This document shows, piece after piece, positions 44,554-51,881 of a stretch of 51,881 nucleotides of DNA (position 1 is its first letter; the number at the start of each line of letters is the position of its first letter). Where the stretch lies: contig NZ_JAOXLP010000023.1 in the NCBI RefSeq assembly GCF_025791835.1, positions 1 through 51,881 on the forward strand, given 5' to 3'. This stretch comes from Roseomonas xinghualingensis. Its GTDB lineage: Bacteria; Pseudomonadota; Alphaproteobacteria; Acetobacterales; Acetobacteraceae. The notes beneath the pieces were generated by a model that did no database searches, had not been told where the DNA came from, and worked only from the letters and a program-made list of their open reading frames with translations. Made by a program: the position numbers and the translations under genes.

Positions 44554-45533
44554 TCCGGCTTGATCCCCGCCAGATCAGCGGCCCGTTTCGCATCGCCCGC
44601 CTGCCGTTCCAGGAAGCGCGTGAAGCCTTCCGGCGTCTGTTCCGCACCGGACGCCACCTCGGAGCCCATCTCCTCCAGCTTCGCGCGAATGGCGGGATCG
44701 GCCGTCGTGGCCGCGACCGCATCCCTCAGCGCCGCGACGACCGGCCCTGGCGTCGCGCGCGGGACGAGCAGGCCGCAATAGCTGGCGGCCGTGAAGCCGG
44801 GCAGGCCGGCCTCGATGAAGGTCGGCACCTCCGGCAGCAGCGGCGAACGCCTAGCGGAGGCAATGGCGAGGATCCTGCCTTTCCCATCCTTGTGCAGGGG
44901 AAGCGCGGTCGAGAACTCGGTGAACATCGCGTGGATATTCCCGGCGATGAAGTCCGGCACGATGGCGCCACCGCCCCGATAGGGAACATGCACCAGGCTC
45001 GCGCCCGTCGCGCTGTTGAACAGCTCCAGCGTCAGATGCGCGGTGCTGCCGGCGCCCGGCGTGCCCGTGGTGAAGCTGCCCGGCTGCGCCTTGGAAAGCG
45101 CGACGGCCTCCGCGATGCTGGACGCGCGGGTGCCGTTGGTGACCATCAGCACCAGCGGCACGGCATTCACCAGGGCGACGGGCATGAAGTCGCGCAGCGG
45201 CTCATAAGGCAGCCGCGCCTGTACGAGCGGATTCACGGTGATCGGGCCGTTGGAACCCGCGAGCACCGTATAGCCATCGGGCGTCGCACGGGCGACCTGC
45301 TCCGCACCGAGGCTGCCGCCGGCGCCGGGCCGGTTGTCCACCACCACGGATTGCCCAAGGCGCTCGGATAGCCGTGGCGCGAGCAGCCGGCTCACCACAT
45401 CGATATTCCCGCCTGCCGCATAGGGCACGACAAGGCGCAGCGGGCGCTCAGGCCAGGCGGCAAGTGCCGCGCGCGGCAGCATCGCGCCGGCGGGTAGTCC
45501 CGCCAGCGCCAGGATCTGGCGACGGTTCAGCAT
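44550..45533 (-). CDS. Bug-family tripartite tricarboxylate receptor
   Basis: Periplasmic solute-binding protein of 327 residues. A signal with paired Arg (LNRRQILALAGLPAGAML, cut near AALA) is followed by the family pattern RLVVPYAAGGNIDVVSRLLA, VVVDNRPGAGGSLGAEQVA and VPYRGGGAIVPDFIAG. It binds small carboxylates for a TctAB-type transporter, which is not encoded here. ATG 45533 is used. It precedes the amidohydrolase gene with a four-base overlap. Confidence 0.9.
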   Translation of the reverse strand: MLNRRQILALAGLPAGAMLPRAALAAWPERPLRLVVPYAAGGNIDVVSRLLAPRLSERLGQSVVVDNRPGAGGSLGAEQVARATPDGYTVLAGSNGPITVNPLVQARLPYEPLRDFMPVALVNAVPLVLMVTNGTRASSIAEAVALSKAQPGSFTTGTPGAGSTAHLTLELFNSATGASLVHVPYRGGGAIVPDFIAGNIHAMFTEFSTALPLHKDGKGRILAIASARRSPLLPEVPTFIEAGLPGFTAASYCGLLVPRATPGPVVAALRDAVAATTADPAIRAKLEEMGSEVASGAEQTPEGFTRFLERQAGDAKRAADLAGIKPE

Positions 45534-45605
45534 TCCTGGATTCCGTTCCTTCCCTGCCGCAAGGGCTCCTGGTCTGCGCCGGGTCACCCTTGCTGTGGCC
45601 TTGCT

Positions 45606-46220
45606 TCAGCGTTGCGCGATGTAATGGGCCAGCGCGTTGATCTGCGCATCGCTCAGCCCATGCACTGCCGCGTTCATCTGCGTATCCGTCCCATGCCGCT
45701 TGTCGTCACGATAGGCGCGCAGCGTCTGCGCCAGGAAATCCTCCCGCTGTCCGGCGATGCGTGGCACCTGGTTCTGCCCCGTCAGGTTGGGCAGGTGGCA
45801 CACGCCGCAGCGCAGACGGTTCGACAGCGCCGCACCGTTGTTGTAGGCGCCCACATTCCGCCGCGCCCTGTCCGGTGGCACCGCATGGGGAAGGGAGGAG
45901 AAATACGCCGCCAGGTCCTCCAGCTGCGTGTCCGTCAGCCCCTCCACCGCCGGCTCCATGGGCGGCACGTCGCGCAGCCCTTCCCGGAACAGCACCAGCT
46001 GCAGCGTGATGAACTGCGCCTGCTGCCCCGCGAGGGAAGGGATGTTCTCCATGGCCGAGACGCCGCGTTCGCCATGGCAGGCCATGCAATTGCGCTCGGC
46101 CGCCAGCGCCTGGCCCCGCTCCGCGTCCTGCGCCCGGGCTGCTGAAAAGGAAGAGGCCAGCGCCACAAGCGCCAGCCCTCGCATTACCGAAGTAAGGATC
46201 GAAGCCTTCAAGCCGGTCAC
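45606..46220 (-). CDS. Dihaem cytochrome c (c4-like)
   Basis: Periplasmic cytochrome of 204 residues with a signal peptide (cut near residue 30, SAARA) and two CxxCH haem sites: CMACH at 45-49 and CGVCH at 138-142. The repeat structure is that of cytochrome c4. It starts at GTG 46220, overlapping the dehydrogenase stop, and should take electrons from that enzyme. Confidence 0.93.
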   Translation of the reverse strand: MTGLKASILTSVMRGLALVALASSFSAARAQDAERGQALAAERNCMACHGERGVSAMENIPSLAGQQAQFITLQLVLFREGLRDVPPMEPAVEGLTDTQLEDLAAYFSSLPHAVPPDRARRNVGAYNNGAALSNRLRCGVCHLPNLTGQNQVPRIAGQREDFLAQTLRAYRDDKRHGTDTQMNAAVHGLSDAQINALAHYIAQR

Positions 46221-47440
46221 CGCTGATAGGAGATGCGGTAGATGGCGCCGGTCTGCTCATCGGAGACGAGCAGCGCGCCGTCCGGCATCACCAGCACATC
46301 GGTCGGGCGCCCGCTGAAGCTGTTGTCAGCCGTGTTGAGCAGCCCCGTCAGGAACGGCTCCACCTTCCCCTGCGTGCCATCCTCGTTCAGCGTCACCGTC
46401 ACCACGTCGAAGCCGCTCTTGGTGTCGCGGTTCCAGGAGCCGTGGCGCGCGATGAAGGCGCGGCCGCGATAGGCCTCGGGGAACATGGTGCCGGTGTAGA
46501 AGCGCATGCCCAGCGGCGCCGTATGCGGCCCGAGCAGCGCGACCGGCGCCGGGAATTCCGAGCACTTGCGCCCCGTATGCCCCGGGTCCTGCCAAGCATT
46601 GCCGGAGCAATAGGGGAAGCCATGATGCTCGCCCATGCGCGCCAGCCGGTGCAGCGTGTCCTCGGGCGTGTCATTGCCCGCCCAGTCGCGCGCGTTGTTG
46701 CTGGCGTAAAGGACATTCGTCCCCGGCCGCCAGTCGAAGCCCACCGAGTTGCGCACGCCCTGCCCGACCACCTCACGGCCGGAACCGTCGGGGTTGAAGC
46801 GCACGATCAGCGCATGCTTGTTCTCGTCGAAGGTGCAGACGTTACAGGGCACGCCGATATTCATGTACAGCTTGCCGTCCGGGCCGAAGGCCGCGAACTT
46901 CCAGCCGTGATGCGCCTCGGTCGGCAGGTTGAAGGCGGCGGTCATGTCCACGGGCTCAACATTCGGGTTCTGCGCGATATTGTCGAAGCGCAGCACCTTG
47001 TTGATGGCGATGACGTAGAGCGAGCCGTTCCGGACCGCCACGCCGTTGGGCTGGTCCAGCCGCTGCGCCAGAACGCGCGGCGTGCGCGTGCCGTTCTCGT
47101 CCTTCACCGCATAGACGCGACCGATGGTGCGGGTGCCGACATAGATCGTCCCGTCTTCCCCCCGCGCCATCATGCGCGCCCCCGGCATGCCGGACGCCCA
47201 GAGCTCCGCCTTGAAGCCCTCGGGAAGGCGGATCGAGCTCACCGGGATCTGGGCGGCAGGCGTGGCCGTCAGCCGCGGTGCGTGCGGGGCGAGTGGGCTG
47301 TTCGCCTGATCCGCCGACCGGCCCTGCGCCCAGGCAGGCGGGCTGGCGGGTGGGGCGGGCTGCTGCGCCAGGGCAGGCAGGCAGAAGGCGAGACTCAGTG
47401 CGCCGGCCAGGGCCGCGCGCAGAGGGATCTGGGACGCCAT
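46217..47440 (-). CDS. PQQ-dependent sugar dehydrogenase
   Basis: Periplasmic beta-propeller enzyme of 407 residues, with a signal peptide ending FCLPALAQ. It belongs to the soluble glucose/sorbosone dehydrogenase type: LPEGFKAELWASGMPGARMM, LDQPNGVAVRNGSLYVIAINK, FGPDGKLYMNIGVPCNVC, and GRPTDVLVMPDGALLVSDEQTGAIYRI (read in parts). It would oxidise a sugar or sorbosone-like aldehyde using PQQ made by the pqq operon 3 kb away. GGAGGAA precedes ATG 47440. Its partner cytochrome is the next gene. Confidence 0.9.
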   Translation of the reverse strand: MASQIPLRAALAGALSLAFCLPALAQQPAPPASPPAWAQGRSADQANSPLAPHAPRLTATPAAQIPVSSIRLPEGFKAELWASGMPGARMMARGEDGTIYVGTRTIGRVYAVKDENGTRTPRVLAQRLDQPNGVAVRNGSLYVIAINKVLRFDNIAQNPNVEPVDMTAAFNLPTEAHHGWKFAAFGPDGKLYMNIGVPCNVCTFDENKHALIVRFNPDGSGREVVGQGVRNSVGFDWRPGTNVLYASNNARDWAGNDTPEDTLHRLARMGEHHGFPYCSGNAWQDPGHTGRKCSEFPAPVALLGPHTAPLGMRFYTGTMFPEAYRGRAFIARHGSWNRDTKSGFDVVTVTLNEDGTQGKVEPFLTGLLNTADNSFSGRPTDVLVMPDGALLVSDEQTGAIYRISYQR

Positions 47441-47610
47441 GTCTTCCTCCAAAGCGGCGCTTGCTTGCGGCGCCGTCACGGAGGAAGGCTAGTTCAGGAT
47501 CTCTCTGCAAGACAATGCGGCAACCGGCCGGCGCGGCATCCGCCCGGCGGATGCTGCCGATGCGACAGGCATCGGCAGCGCGCATGGCCAGCGCAGGGAG
47601 GAAGACCCTC

Positions 47611-49188
47611 TCAATCGGTCGATTCCGCCATCTCCGTATCGGCCTGGACCATCGCCACATCGGAAACCAGCGGTCCATGGCGCAGCGCCGAGACGGAAGG
47701 CATGAAGAAATAGGATCCCGCCGTGGCGTGGACGAATTGCTCGTTCAGCTCGGCCTGCGAGCGGACATTCCCTGTGGGGTAGTTGGGCACGGGTTCGTCC
47801 ATCTGGCGCTGCCCGTTCACCTGGCCGATGATCGGGTCATGCCCCGGCGTGACATTCCCGCCGGTCGGGCGAACCTTGCCGAAGACGAAGCCAGGGTTGT
47901 TCGACCAGGATTGCTGGATGAACTCGAACTGCTCGACGATCGAGGTCTGGTAGCAGACGAACATCAGCCCGCGTGACTGTTCGGCGCCGATCTTCTCGTC
48001 CGCCGCGATTTCCGGGCCGAAGGGAATGCCGGCCCGCCGGATGCGCCGGGTCTGCACGGAGGCCTCCCCCGATTCACCCGCCAGAGCGGGCGGGCCCGCG
48101 TCATTGAGGTCGTCGCGCGGATAGGTCTTCCGGATATGCGCCGCATAGGGGCAGCGGCGCTGATGCGGGTCGGGCCCGAAATCGAAGTCGTTGCTCCGCA
48201 TCTTGTCCGCGCCCAACAGAGGGTCGTCCTGCATCGGGGCGAGGAGCAGCGGCGCCCCGCTCGGCCAGCGCCCCACCATGCGCGCCGCGAGCAGGCCGGA
48301 ATCCATCCCGAGGCGCGCGGCCTCATTCTTCACCATCTCGCGGAAGGCCAGCACCCGCTGCTCCAGCCGGCGCCAGACCATCAGGGAGCCGTCCTTCATC
48401 CAGCGTGCCGGCGGAACCACCACGGGGCCCTCCTCCCTCTTGGTGGTGGGCCTTTCGTCGGATGGCTCGACCTGTCCCGGATAGCCAAAGACGAATTCCC
48501 CGGGCCAGATCAGTTCCTGCCCCGGAATCCCATGCTCGGGATTGAGCGGATTCTCCCGCGCGGTCAGCCCTCGGATGCCCGGCTGCGAGATGCCGTCCAG
48601 GAAACCGAAATGCTCATGGGCCCGCTGCGGCCGCACCGCGCCCATCTCGCGGCAAACCTCCTGCAGGCTGTCCTTGAACATCGCCAGGATGGAGGCCGTG
48701 TGCGCCTCCACCGTATCCTTCGACGGTCCGGTGATCAGCAGCACGCCATCCACCGCACCTTCCGCGAAGGGCGCCCGCCAGGCCGCGGGATCATCGCCCA
48801 GGGCCGCGCCCCGCTCCTTCGCGCCCGCGCGGAAGGCCGCATCGAAGCCCGGCAGCGCCCCGCCGAAATCCTGCTGCTGGAGCAGCACCTCCAGCCCGCG
48901 ATAGGTGAAGCCGAGATTCAGTCCCAGGAAATGGAAGCGCGTCTGCACACCGGCCGCCTTGGCCGCCGCGATCTGGCTTTCGCGCCGGAGCACATCGGAG
49001 GTGCTGGTGATCTGGAAGGCGACGGCATTGCGCAAGGCCGCCTTGAAGGCCGGAGCATCCGTGATGGTGAAGAAAAGGAAGCACTCGGCATCCTTCTGCA
49101 GCCCCACCAGGACATCCCCCTGGATTTCGTCGAGCCGCAGGCGAGGATCGTTCGCCTGCCCCGTTGTCGCAAAGCTCTGGACCGTCAC
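47611..49188 (-). CDS. DyP-type peroxidase
   Basis: Haem peroxidase of 525 residues, in the long class of DyP enzymes. The GXXDG motif with catalytic Asp is in FGFLDGISQPGIRG and the proximal His in RCPYAAHIRKTYPRDD. It can oxidise dyes, phenols or lignin-like compounds with H2O2. No Sec or Tat signal is seen, so it is cytosolic or an encapsulin-type cargo, although no encapsulin gene is nearby. GTG 49188 is chosen: it has AGGAGG five bases upstream; ATG 49248 would add 20 unconserved residues. A regulator-like inverted repeat lies at 49281. Confidence 0.9.
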   Translation of the reverse strand: MTVQSFATTGQANDPRLRLDEIQGDVLVGLQKDAECFLFFTITDAPAFKAALRNAVAFQITSTSDVLRRESQIAAAKAAGVQTRFHFLGLNLGFTYRGLEVLLQQQDFGGALPGFDAAFRAGAKERGAALGDDPAAWRAPFAEGAVDGVLLITGPSKDTVEAHTASILAMFKDSLQEVCREMGAVRPQRAHEHFGFLDGISQPGIRGLTARENPLNPEHGIPGQELIWPGEFVFGYPGQVEPSDERPTTKREEGPVVVPPARWMKDGSLMVWRRLEQRVLAFREMVKNEAARLGMDSGLLAARMVGRWPSGAPLLLAPMQDDPLLGADKMRSNDFDFGPDPHQRRCPYAAHIRKTYPRDDLNDAGPPALAGESGEASVQTRRIRRAGIPFGPEIAADEKIGAEQSRGLMFVCYQTSIVEQFEFIQQSWSNNPGFVFGKVRPTGGNVTPGHDPIIGQVNGQRQMDEPVPNYPTGNVRSQAELNEQFVHATAGSYFFMPSVSALRHGPLVSDVAMVQADTEMAESTD

Positions 49189-49280
49189 CTCAGCCTCCTC
49201 TGTGACCGGGCCGGCGTGCCAAACAGACAGGGCCGGTTGTGCCGGCATTGGTGAACAGACCGAATTCAGCAGGCGAGCTT

Positions 49281-49304
49281 TATTGTTACAACCACAAAAC
49301 AATA
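49281..49304. promoter_or_regulatory. Operator-like inverted repeat upstream of the DyP gene
   Basis: TATTGTT (49281-49287), 10 bases, AACAATA (49298-49304): perfect 7-base arms in an AT-rich patch about 93-116 bases before the chosen DyP start. It may bind a redox-responsive regulator such as an OxyR- or Fur-type protein; the identity is not shown. Confidence 0.4.
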
Positions 49305-49416
49305 TCTGATGGAGAATACTGGTATTAACGCGAAGAATACCCGCAGATGACGAGAAAGCCTGCGGATCAGCGCTTCCTGCGGGAATCTGTCAGGTGGTTC
49401 TGCCCACCGCCGGCCG

Positions 49417-49632
49417 TCACTGGTCCTCGAGCTGCATCCGCTTCACGAGGCGCTTCGCCAGCCACAATCCACTCAGCCCCGCCAGCGGCGCGGCCGGCAG
49501 CACAAGGATCCATCCGGCATGGGCGCCCTGCGTCACCATGCCCAGGCCGATGCCGAGCAGCAGCCCGCCCACCAGGCTTCCAATCACCCCGGCCGTCAGG
49601 CCGAGCACCAGGATATCCGCGCGAAGTCCCAT
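49417..49632 (-). CDS. Small membrane protein
   Basis: Protein of 71 residues with two membrane segments (about 5-33, DILVLGLTAGVIGSLVGGLL, and about 38-58, ILVLPAAPLAGLSGLWLA) and a basic tail RLVKRMQLED. ATG 49632 is used because the longer frame upstream is unlike protein. It is divergent from rpsD and shares its 238-base leader region. I do not recognise the family. Confidence 0.6.
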   Translation of the reverse strand: MGLRADILVLGLTAGVIGSLVGGLLLGIGLGMVTQGAHAGWILVLPAAPLAGLSGLWLAKRLVKRMQLEDQ

Positions 49633-49689
49633 GCCGCGCCGGTTAGGCGCGCGCGGAGGCTTTGACAAGCGAGCTTTTGCCGCCCGCGT

Positions 49690-49718
49690 TTGACATTCCG
49701 CCCTGCTTCGCCTATCGG
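49690..49718 (+). promoter_or_regulatory. Promoter of rpsD
   Basis: TTGACA at 49690-49695, a 17-base spacer and TATCGG at 49713-49718. It would give a leader of about 145 bases before the rpsD ATG, compatible with ribosomal protein autoregulation, but I do not see a specific S4-binding fold. Confidence 0.55.
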
Positions 49719-49870
49719 CCCCCCTCTTCCCGGGAACGTGGACGGGCCCAGGGGCCTTGGCCCCAACGAGGCGCGCGCCCGCCCCCAGCCGCCAGGCAGG
49801 GGGACTACCGGGACAACACACGGGCCAGCCATAAGGCATCAGCCCGGACAGATACGAAAGGACCCGCCGC

Positions 49871-50488
49871 ATGACGAAGCGCGCGGAAAGCAAGTACAAG
49901 ATCAATCGCCGCCTCGGCGTGAACCTGTGGGGCCGCGCCAAGTCCCCGGTTGCCAAGCGCGAGTATGGCCCCGGCCAGCACGGCCAGCGCCGCAAGAACA
50001 AGCCGACCGACTTCGGCATCCAGCTGATGGCCAAGCAGAAGCTCAAGGGCTACTACGGCAATATCGGCGAGAAGCAGTTCCGCAAGTACTATGACGAGGC
50101 CGTGCGCCGTAAGGGCGACACCTCCGAGAACCTGATCGAGCTGCTGGAGCGCCGCCTGGACGCGGTGATCTACCGCATGAAGTTCGCCATCACGCCCTTC
50201 GCCGCGCGCCAGTTCGTCAACCACGGCCATGTCACCGTGAACGGCAAGCGCGTGAACATCCCCTCCTACCTCGTCCGTGACGGCGACGTCATCGAGGTGA
50301 AGGAGAAGTCCAAGGGCCTGACCGCCGTGCTCGACGCCGCCCAGTCCGGCGAGCGTGACGTGCCCGAGTACATCCAGGTGGACCACCGCCAGATGAAGGG
50401 CAGCTTCGTGCGCGCCCCGAAGCTGTCGGACGTGCCCTACCCGGTGCAGATGGAACCGAACCTGGTGGTCGAGTTCTACTCCCGCTAA
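49871..50488 (+). CDS. rpsD: 30S ribosomal protein S4
   Basis: Ribosomal protein of 205 residues that binds 16S rRNA early in 30S assembly. [39 protein letters not shown] and the S4 domain ([31 protein letters not shown], in parts) are clear. It stands alone rather than in the alpha operon, as is usual for alphaproteobacteria. AAAGGA precedes the ATG; a strong GC hairpin follows. Confidence 0.96.
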   Translation: MTKRAESKYKINRRLGVNLWGRAKSPVAKREYGPGQHGQRRKNKPTDFGIQLMAKQKLKGYYGNIGEKQFRKYYDEAVRRKGDTSENLIELLERRLDAVIYRMKFAITPFAARQFVNHGHVTVNGKRVNIPSYLVRDGDVIEVKEKSKGLTAVLDAAQSGERDVPEYIQVDHRQMKGSFVRAPKLSDVPYPVQMEPNLVVEFYSR

Positions 50489-50516
50489 ACCTCGCCGCAT
50501 CAGCGACGTTGCCCGG

Positions 50517-50544
50517 ACGGCCGGAGGGGTTACCCTCCGGCCGT
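50517..50544 (+). terminator. Terminator after rpsD
   Basis: ACGGCCGGAGGG, GTTA loop, CCCTCCGGCCGT: a 12-base perfect stem 28 bases after the stop, followed by TCATGATT. The T content of the tail is modest. Confidence 0.6.
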
Positions 50545-50566
50545 TCATGATTCCGGGGAGACGCAC

Positions 50567-51343
50567 GTGCCGCAGGACCAGCTTCGCCGACTTCTCTGCC
50601 TCATCCTGCCCTGGGCGCAGATCGTCACGGCCTTTCTGCCGGCGCTGGGCATCGGCACCTCCATGGCGGCCGTTTCCGCCGCCTCCCGCACCCCCGTGGT
50701 GCCCGCCGGCTATGCCTTCTCGATCTGGAGCCTGATCTTCCTGCTCTCGGTCGCCTACGGAATCTGGCAGTTCCTGCCCGCCCACCGCGAAAGCGCCCTG
50801 GCCCGCCGCACAGGCTGGCCCCTGGCCGGCGCCTTCGCCGTGAATACGATCTGGCAGACCACGTCCCAGCTCACCGGCTCCGTCGGCTTCGGCCTGTTCG
50901 CCATCATCCTGCTCGGCCTCGCCTGCGCCCTCACGGCCCTGTTCGTTGCCCGCAAGACGCCTGAAGCGGGCTACGGCCCGCGCTGGATCGTCACCCCGCT
51001 CACCGGCCTGCTCGCGGGCTGGCTCACCGCCGCCAGCTTCGTGAACCTCTCCACCGCCACCCGCTATGCCGGCATCCTGCCGGAGAACGGCATGGCCGCC
51101 AGCCTCTTCTCCGTCGTGATCCTTCTTGCCGCCGGAGGCGCCGCTGCGGCCATCATCTGGCTGCTGGAACGGAATGCCGCCTGGTTCGCCGGCGCCGTGG
51201 CCTGGGCCTTCATCGGCGTGGTGGTCGCCAATCTGGGCGTGAACCAGGTGAACATCCTCGCTGCCCTGGCAGCCGGCGTGATGCTGGCCCTGGTCATCGC
51301 CGTCACCTGGCAGCGCCGCCGCGCCGCCACCTATCCGGCGTGA
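50567..51343 (+). CDS. Tryptophan-rich sensory protein (TspO/MBR-related)
   Basis: Membrane protein of 258 residues with about seven or eight hydrophobic segments. The family motif PAGYAFSIWSLIFLLSVAYG and the repeat of Trp-containing helices match the TspO/MBR-like family in its longer, eukaryote-like COG version. It starts at GTG 50567 with GGGGAG upstream. Related proteins bind porphyrins and lipids. Substrate unknown. Confidence 0.78.
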   Translation: MPQDQLRRLLCLILPWAQIVTAFLPALGIGTSMAAVSAASRTPVVPAGYAFSIWSLIFLLSVAYGIWQFLPAHRESALARRTGWPLAGAFAVNTIWQTTSQLTGSVGFGLFAIILLGLACALTALFVARKTPEAGYGPRWIVTPLTGLLAGWLTAASFVNLSTATRYAGILPENGMAASLFSVVILLAAGGAAAAIIWLLERNAAWFAGAVAWAFIGVVVANLGVNQVNILAALAAGVMLALVIAVTWQRRRAATYPA

Positions 51344-51710
51344 TCTCCGTCCCGCCCTACAAGCCTTCTGGAATCGCCTTCGAGAACTCCTAGCCGGAAT
51401 GGCCTGCGGGGATGCGCGTCATGCCCGGCAGGCTTCCCGCGGCCCACAATTCCCTTTTGGAGCGCCTGGGGCGCCCACCAGGCGCTCCTGTTGCGGACTT
51501 CGCCCGTTTGCCAATGCCCATTTGCCCATGAGGGACACGACAACGATCCACGCCTTCGCCGGCACGGCCAGAGCGGCTGCCCTGATCGATGTTTGGGGCT
51601 GCGGAGGCGCGGCGCGACCTACGGCAGCACCCGGATTGGCTTCATGGCCGTGCAGACCAGCCGCATCACTTCACTCTCAGTCCGCACACCACATACCGAA
51701 GCTGAACAGC
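51344..51710. other. Region between TspO-like gene and IS630
   Basis: No supported gene. A hairpin GGAGCGCCTGG (51459-51469) with CCAGGCGCTCC (51478-51488) is a candidate terminator for the upstream gene, though no T run follows. The rest contains only short frames without ribosome sites. Confidence 0.4.
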
Positions 51711-51881
51711 TAGAGCATGATCCGAGCGATCTGATTCGAATATTCTTGCCCGACGCGGCGACGATCTGATTCACCCTGATGGCTGGTAGGGAGGCCAGCA
51801 TGGATGGGCCGGACCTTATCGGAGGATCTTCGCAGCCGCGTCGTTAGGGCAGTGGAGGGCGGGCTTTCGCGCCGCGCGGCC
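51711..51881 (+). mobile_element. Left end of an IS630-family element
   Basis: The element appears to begin after a TA at 51711-51712, the dinucleotide that IS630 elements duplicate, with GAGCATGATCC as the outer end. GATCTGATTC occurs twice in the non-coding end (51728-51737 and 51764-51773). The right end is outside the window, so the terminal repeat cannot be confirmed. Confidence 0.65.
51804..51881 (+). CDS. IS630-family transposase, 5' part
   Basis: First 26 codons of an IS630 transposase, cut by the window edge: MGRTLSEDLRSRVVRAVEGG followed by LSRRAA. This is the start of the N-terminal helix-turn-helix found in this family. GGGAGG lies upstream. The intactness of the gene cannot be judged. 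Confidence 0.75.
   Translation, partial: MGRTLSEDLRSRVVRAVEGGLSRRAA

Noticed and set aside
51399..51713. 104-codon frame before the IS630 end
   Set aside because: No ribosome site, no recognisable domain, and it runs into the element end; chance frame is likelier.
1..51881. tRNA, rRNA or CRISPR loci
   Set aside because: I looked in all intergenic stretches and saw no tRNA-like cloverleaf with CCA-type end, no rRNA segment and no repeat-spacer array.

Overview
The window is 51.9 kb of GC-rich chromosomal DNA from an alphaproteobacterium. The gene content (PQQ biosynthesis, PQQ sugar dehydrogenase with a c-type cytochrome, Bug-type solute binding protein, purS/purQ/purL-bolA-grxD housekeeping blocks, IS630 end) and the codon use suggest a Roseomonas-like member of the Acetobacteraceae. 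This placement is inference; no rRNA or tRNA gene is present to confirm it. About 53 genes are supported, most packed with ATGA or GTGA stop/start overlaps.

Layout. 1-3.9 kb: DUF1993 protein, secreted metallo-beta-lactamase-fold hydrolase, PfkB sugar kinase, and a head-to-head pseudouridine synthase whose start codon overlaps that of the kinase. 4-8 kb: membrane HisKA_2-type histidine kinase, an AT-richer intergenic island, and a pectate lyase fused to RTX repeats. 8-18.4 kb: DedA protein, fatty acid desaturase, DHA2 transporter, methionine aminopeptidase with carbonic anhydrase, RadC, LuxR-type regulator, secreted trypsin-like protease, TPR protein, lipoprotein. 18.4-24 kb: two TerC paralogues, purB, three secreted or stress-type low-complexity proteins. 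24.2-26.2 kb: purC-purS-small membrane protein-purQ, closed by a good terminator. 26.3-32.9 kb: an accessory block (lipoprotein-anchored SDR, PAS-PAS hybrid kinase, RTX-PPC protein, cold-shock gene with a long leader, an apparently leaderless gene derived from an IS5-type transposase N-terminus). 33-37.1 kb: purL-bolA-grxD-MFS. 37.2-40.5 kb: SPOUT methyltransferase and a three-gene phospholipid cluster (CDP-alcohol phosphatidyltransferase, CdsA, PlsC). 40.5-43.7 kb: complete pqqABCDE. 43.7-47.4 kb, opposite strand: PQQ sugar dehydrogenase, dihaem cytochrome c, Bug receptor and an amidohydrolase. 47.6-51.9 kb: DyP peroxidase, small membrane protein, rpsD, tryptophan-rich sensory protein family member, and the 5' end of an IS630 element that runs off the window.

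How the parts work together: the pur genes encode four purine steps plus two FGAM synthase accessory subunits. The pqq operon makes the cofactor for the nearby periplasmic dehydrogenase, whose electrons plausibly pass to the adjacent dihaem cytochrome. The two RTX proteins lack signal peptides and should depend on a type I secretion system that is not encoded here.

Nothing here is an obviously new multi-gene system. The best leads are the leaderless transposase-derived gene before purL, the membrane micro-gene embedded between purS and purQ, the lipoprotein-anchored SDR, the overlapping divergent start codons of the kinase and pseudouridine synthase, and several operator-like inverted repeats.
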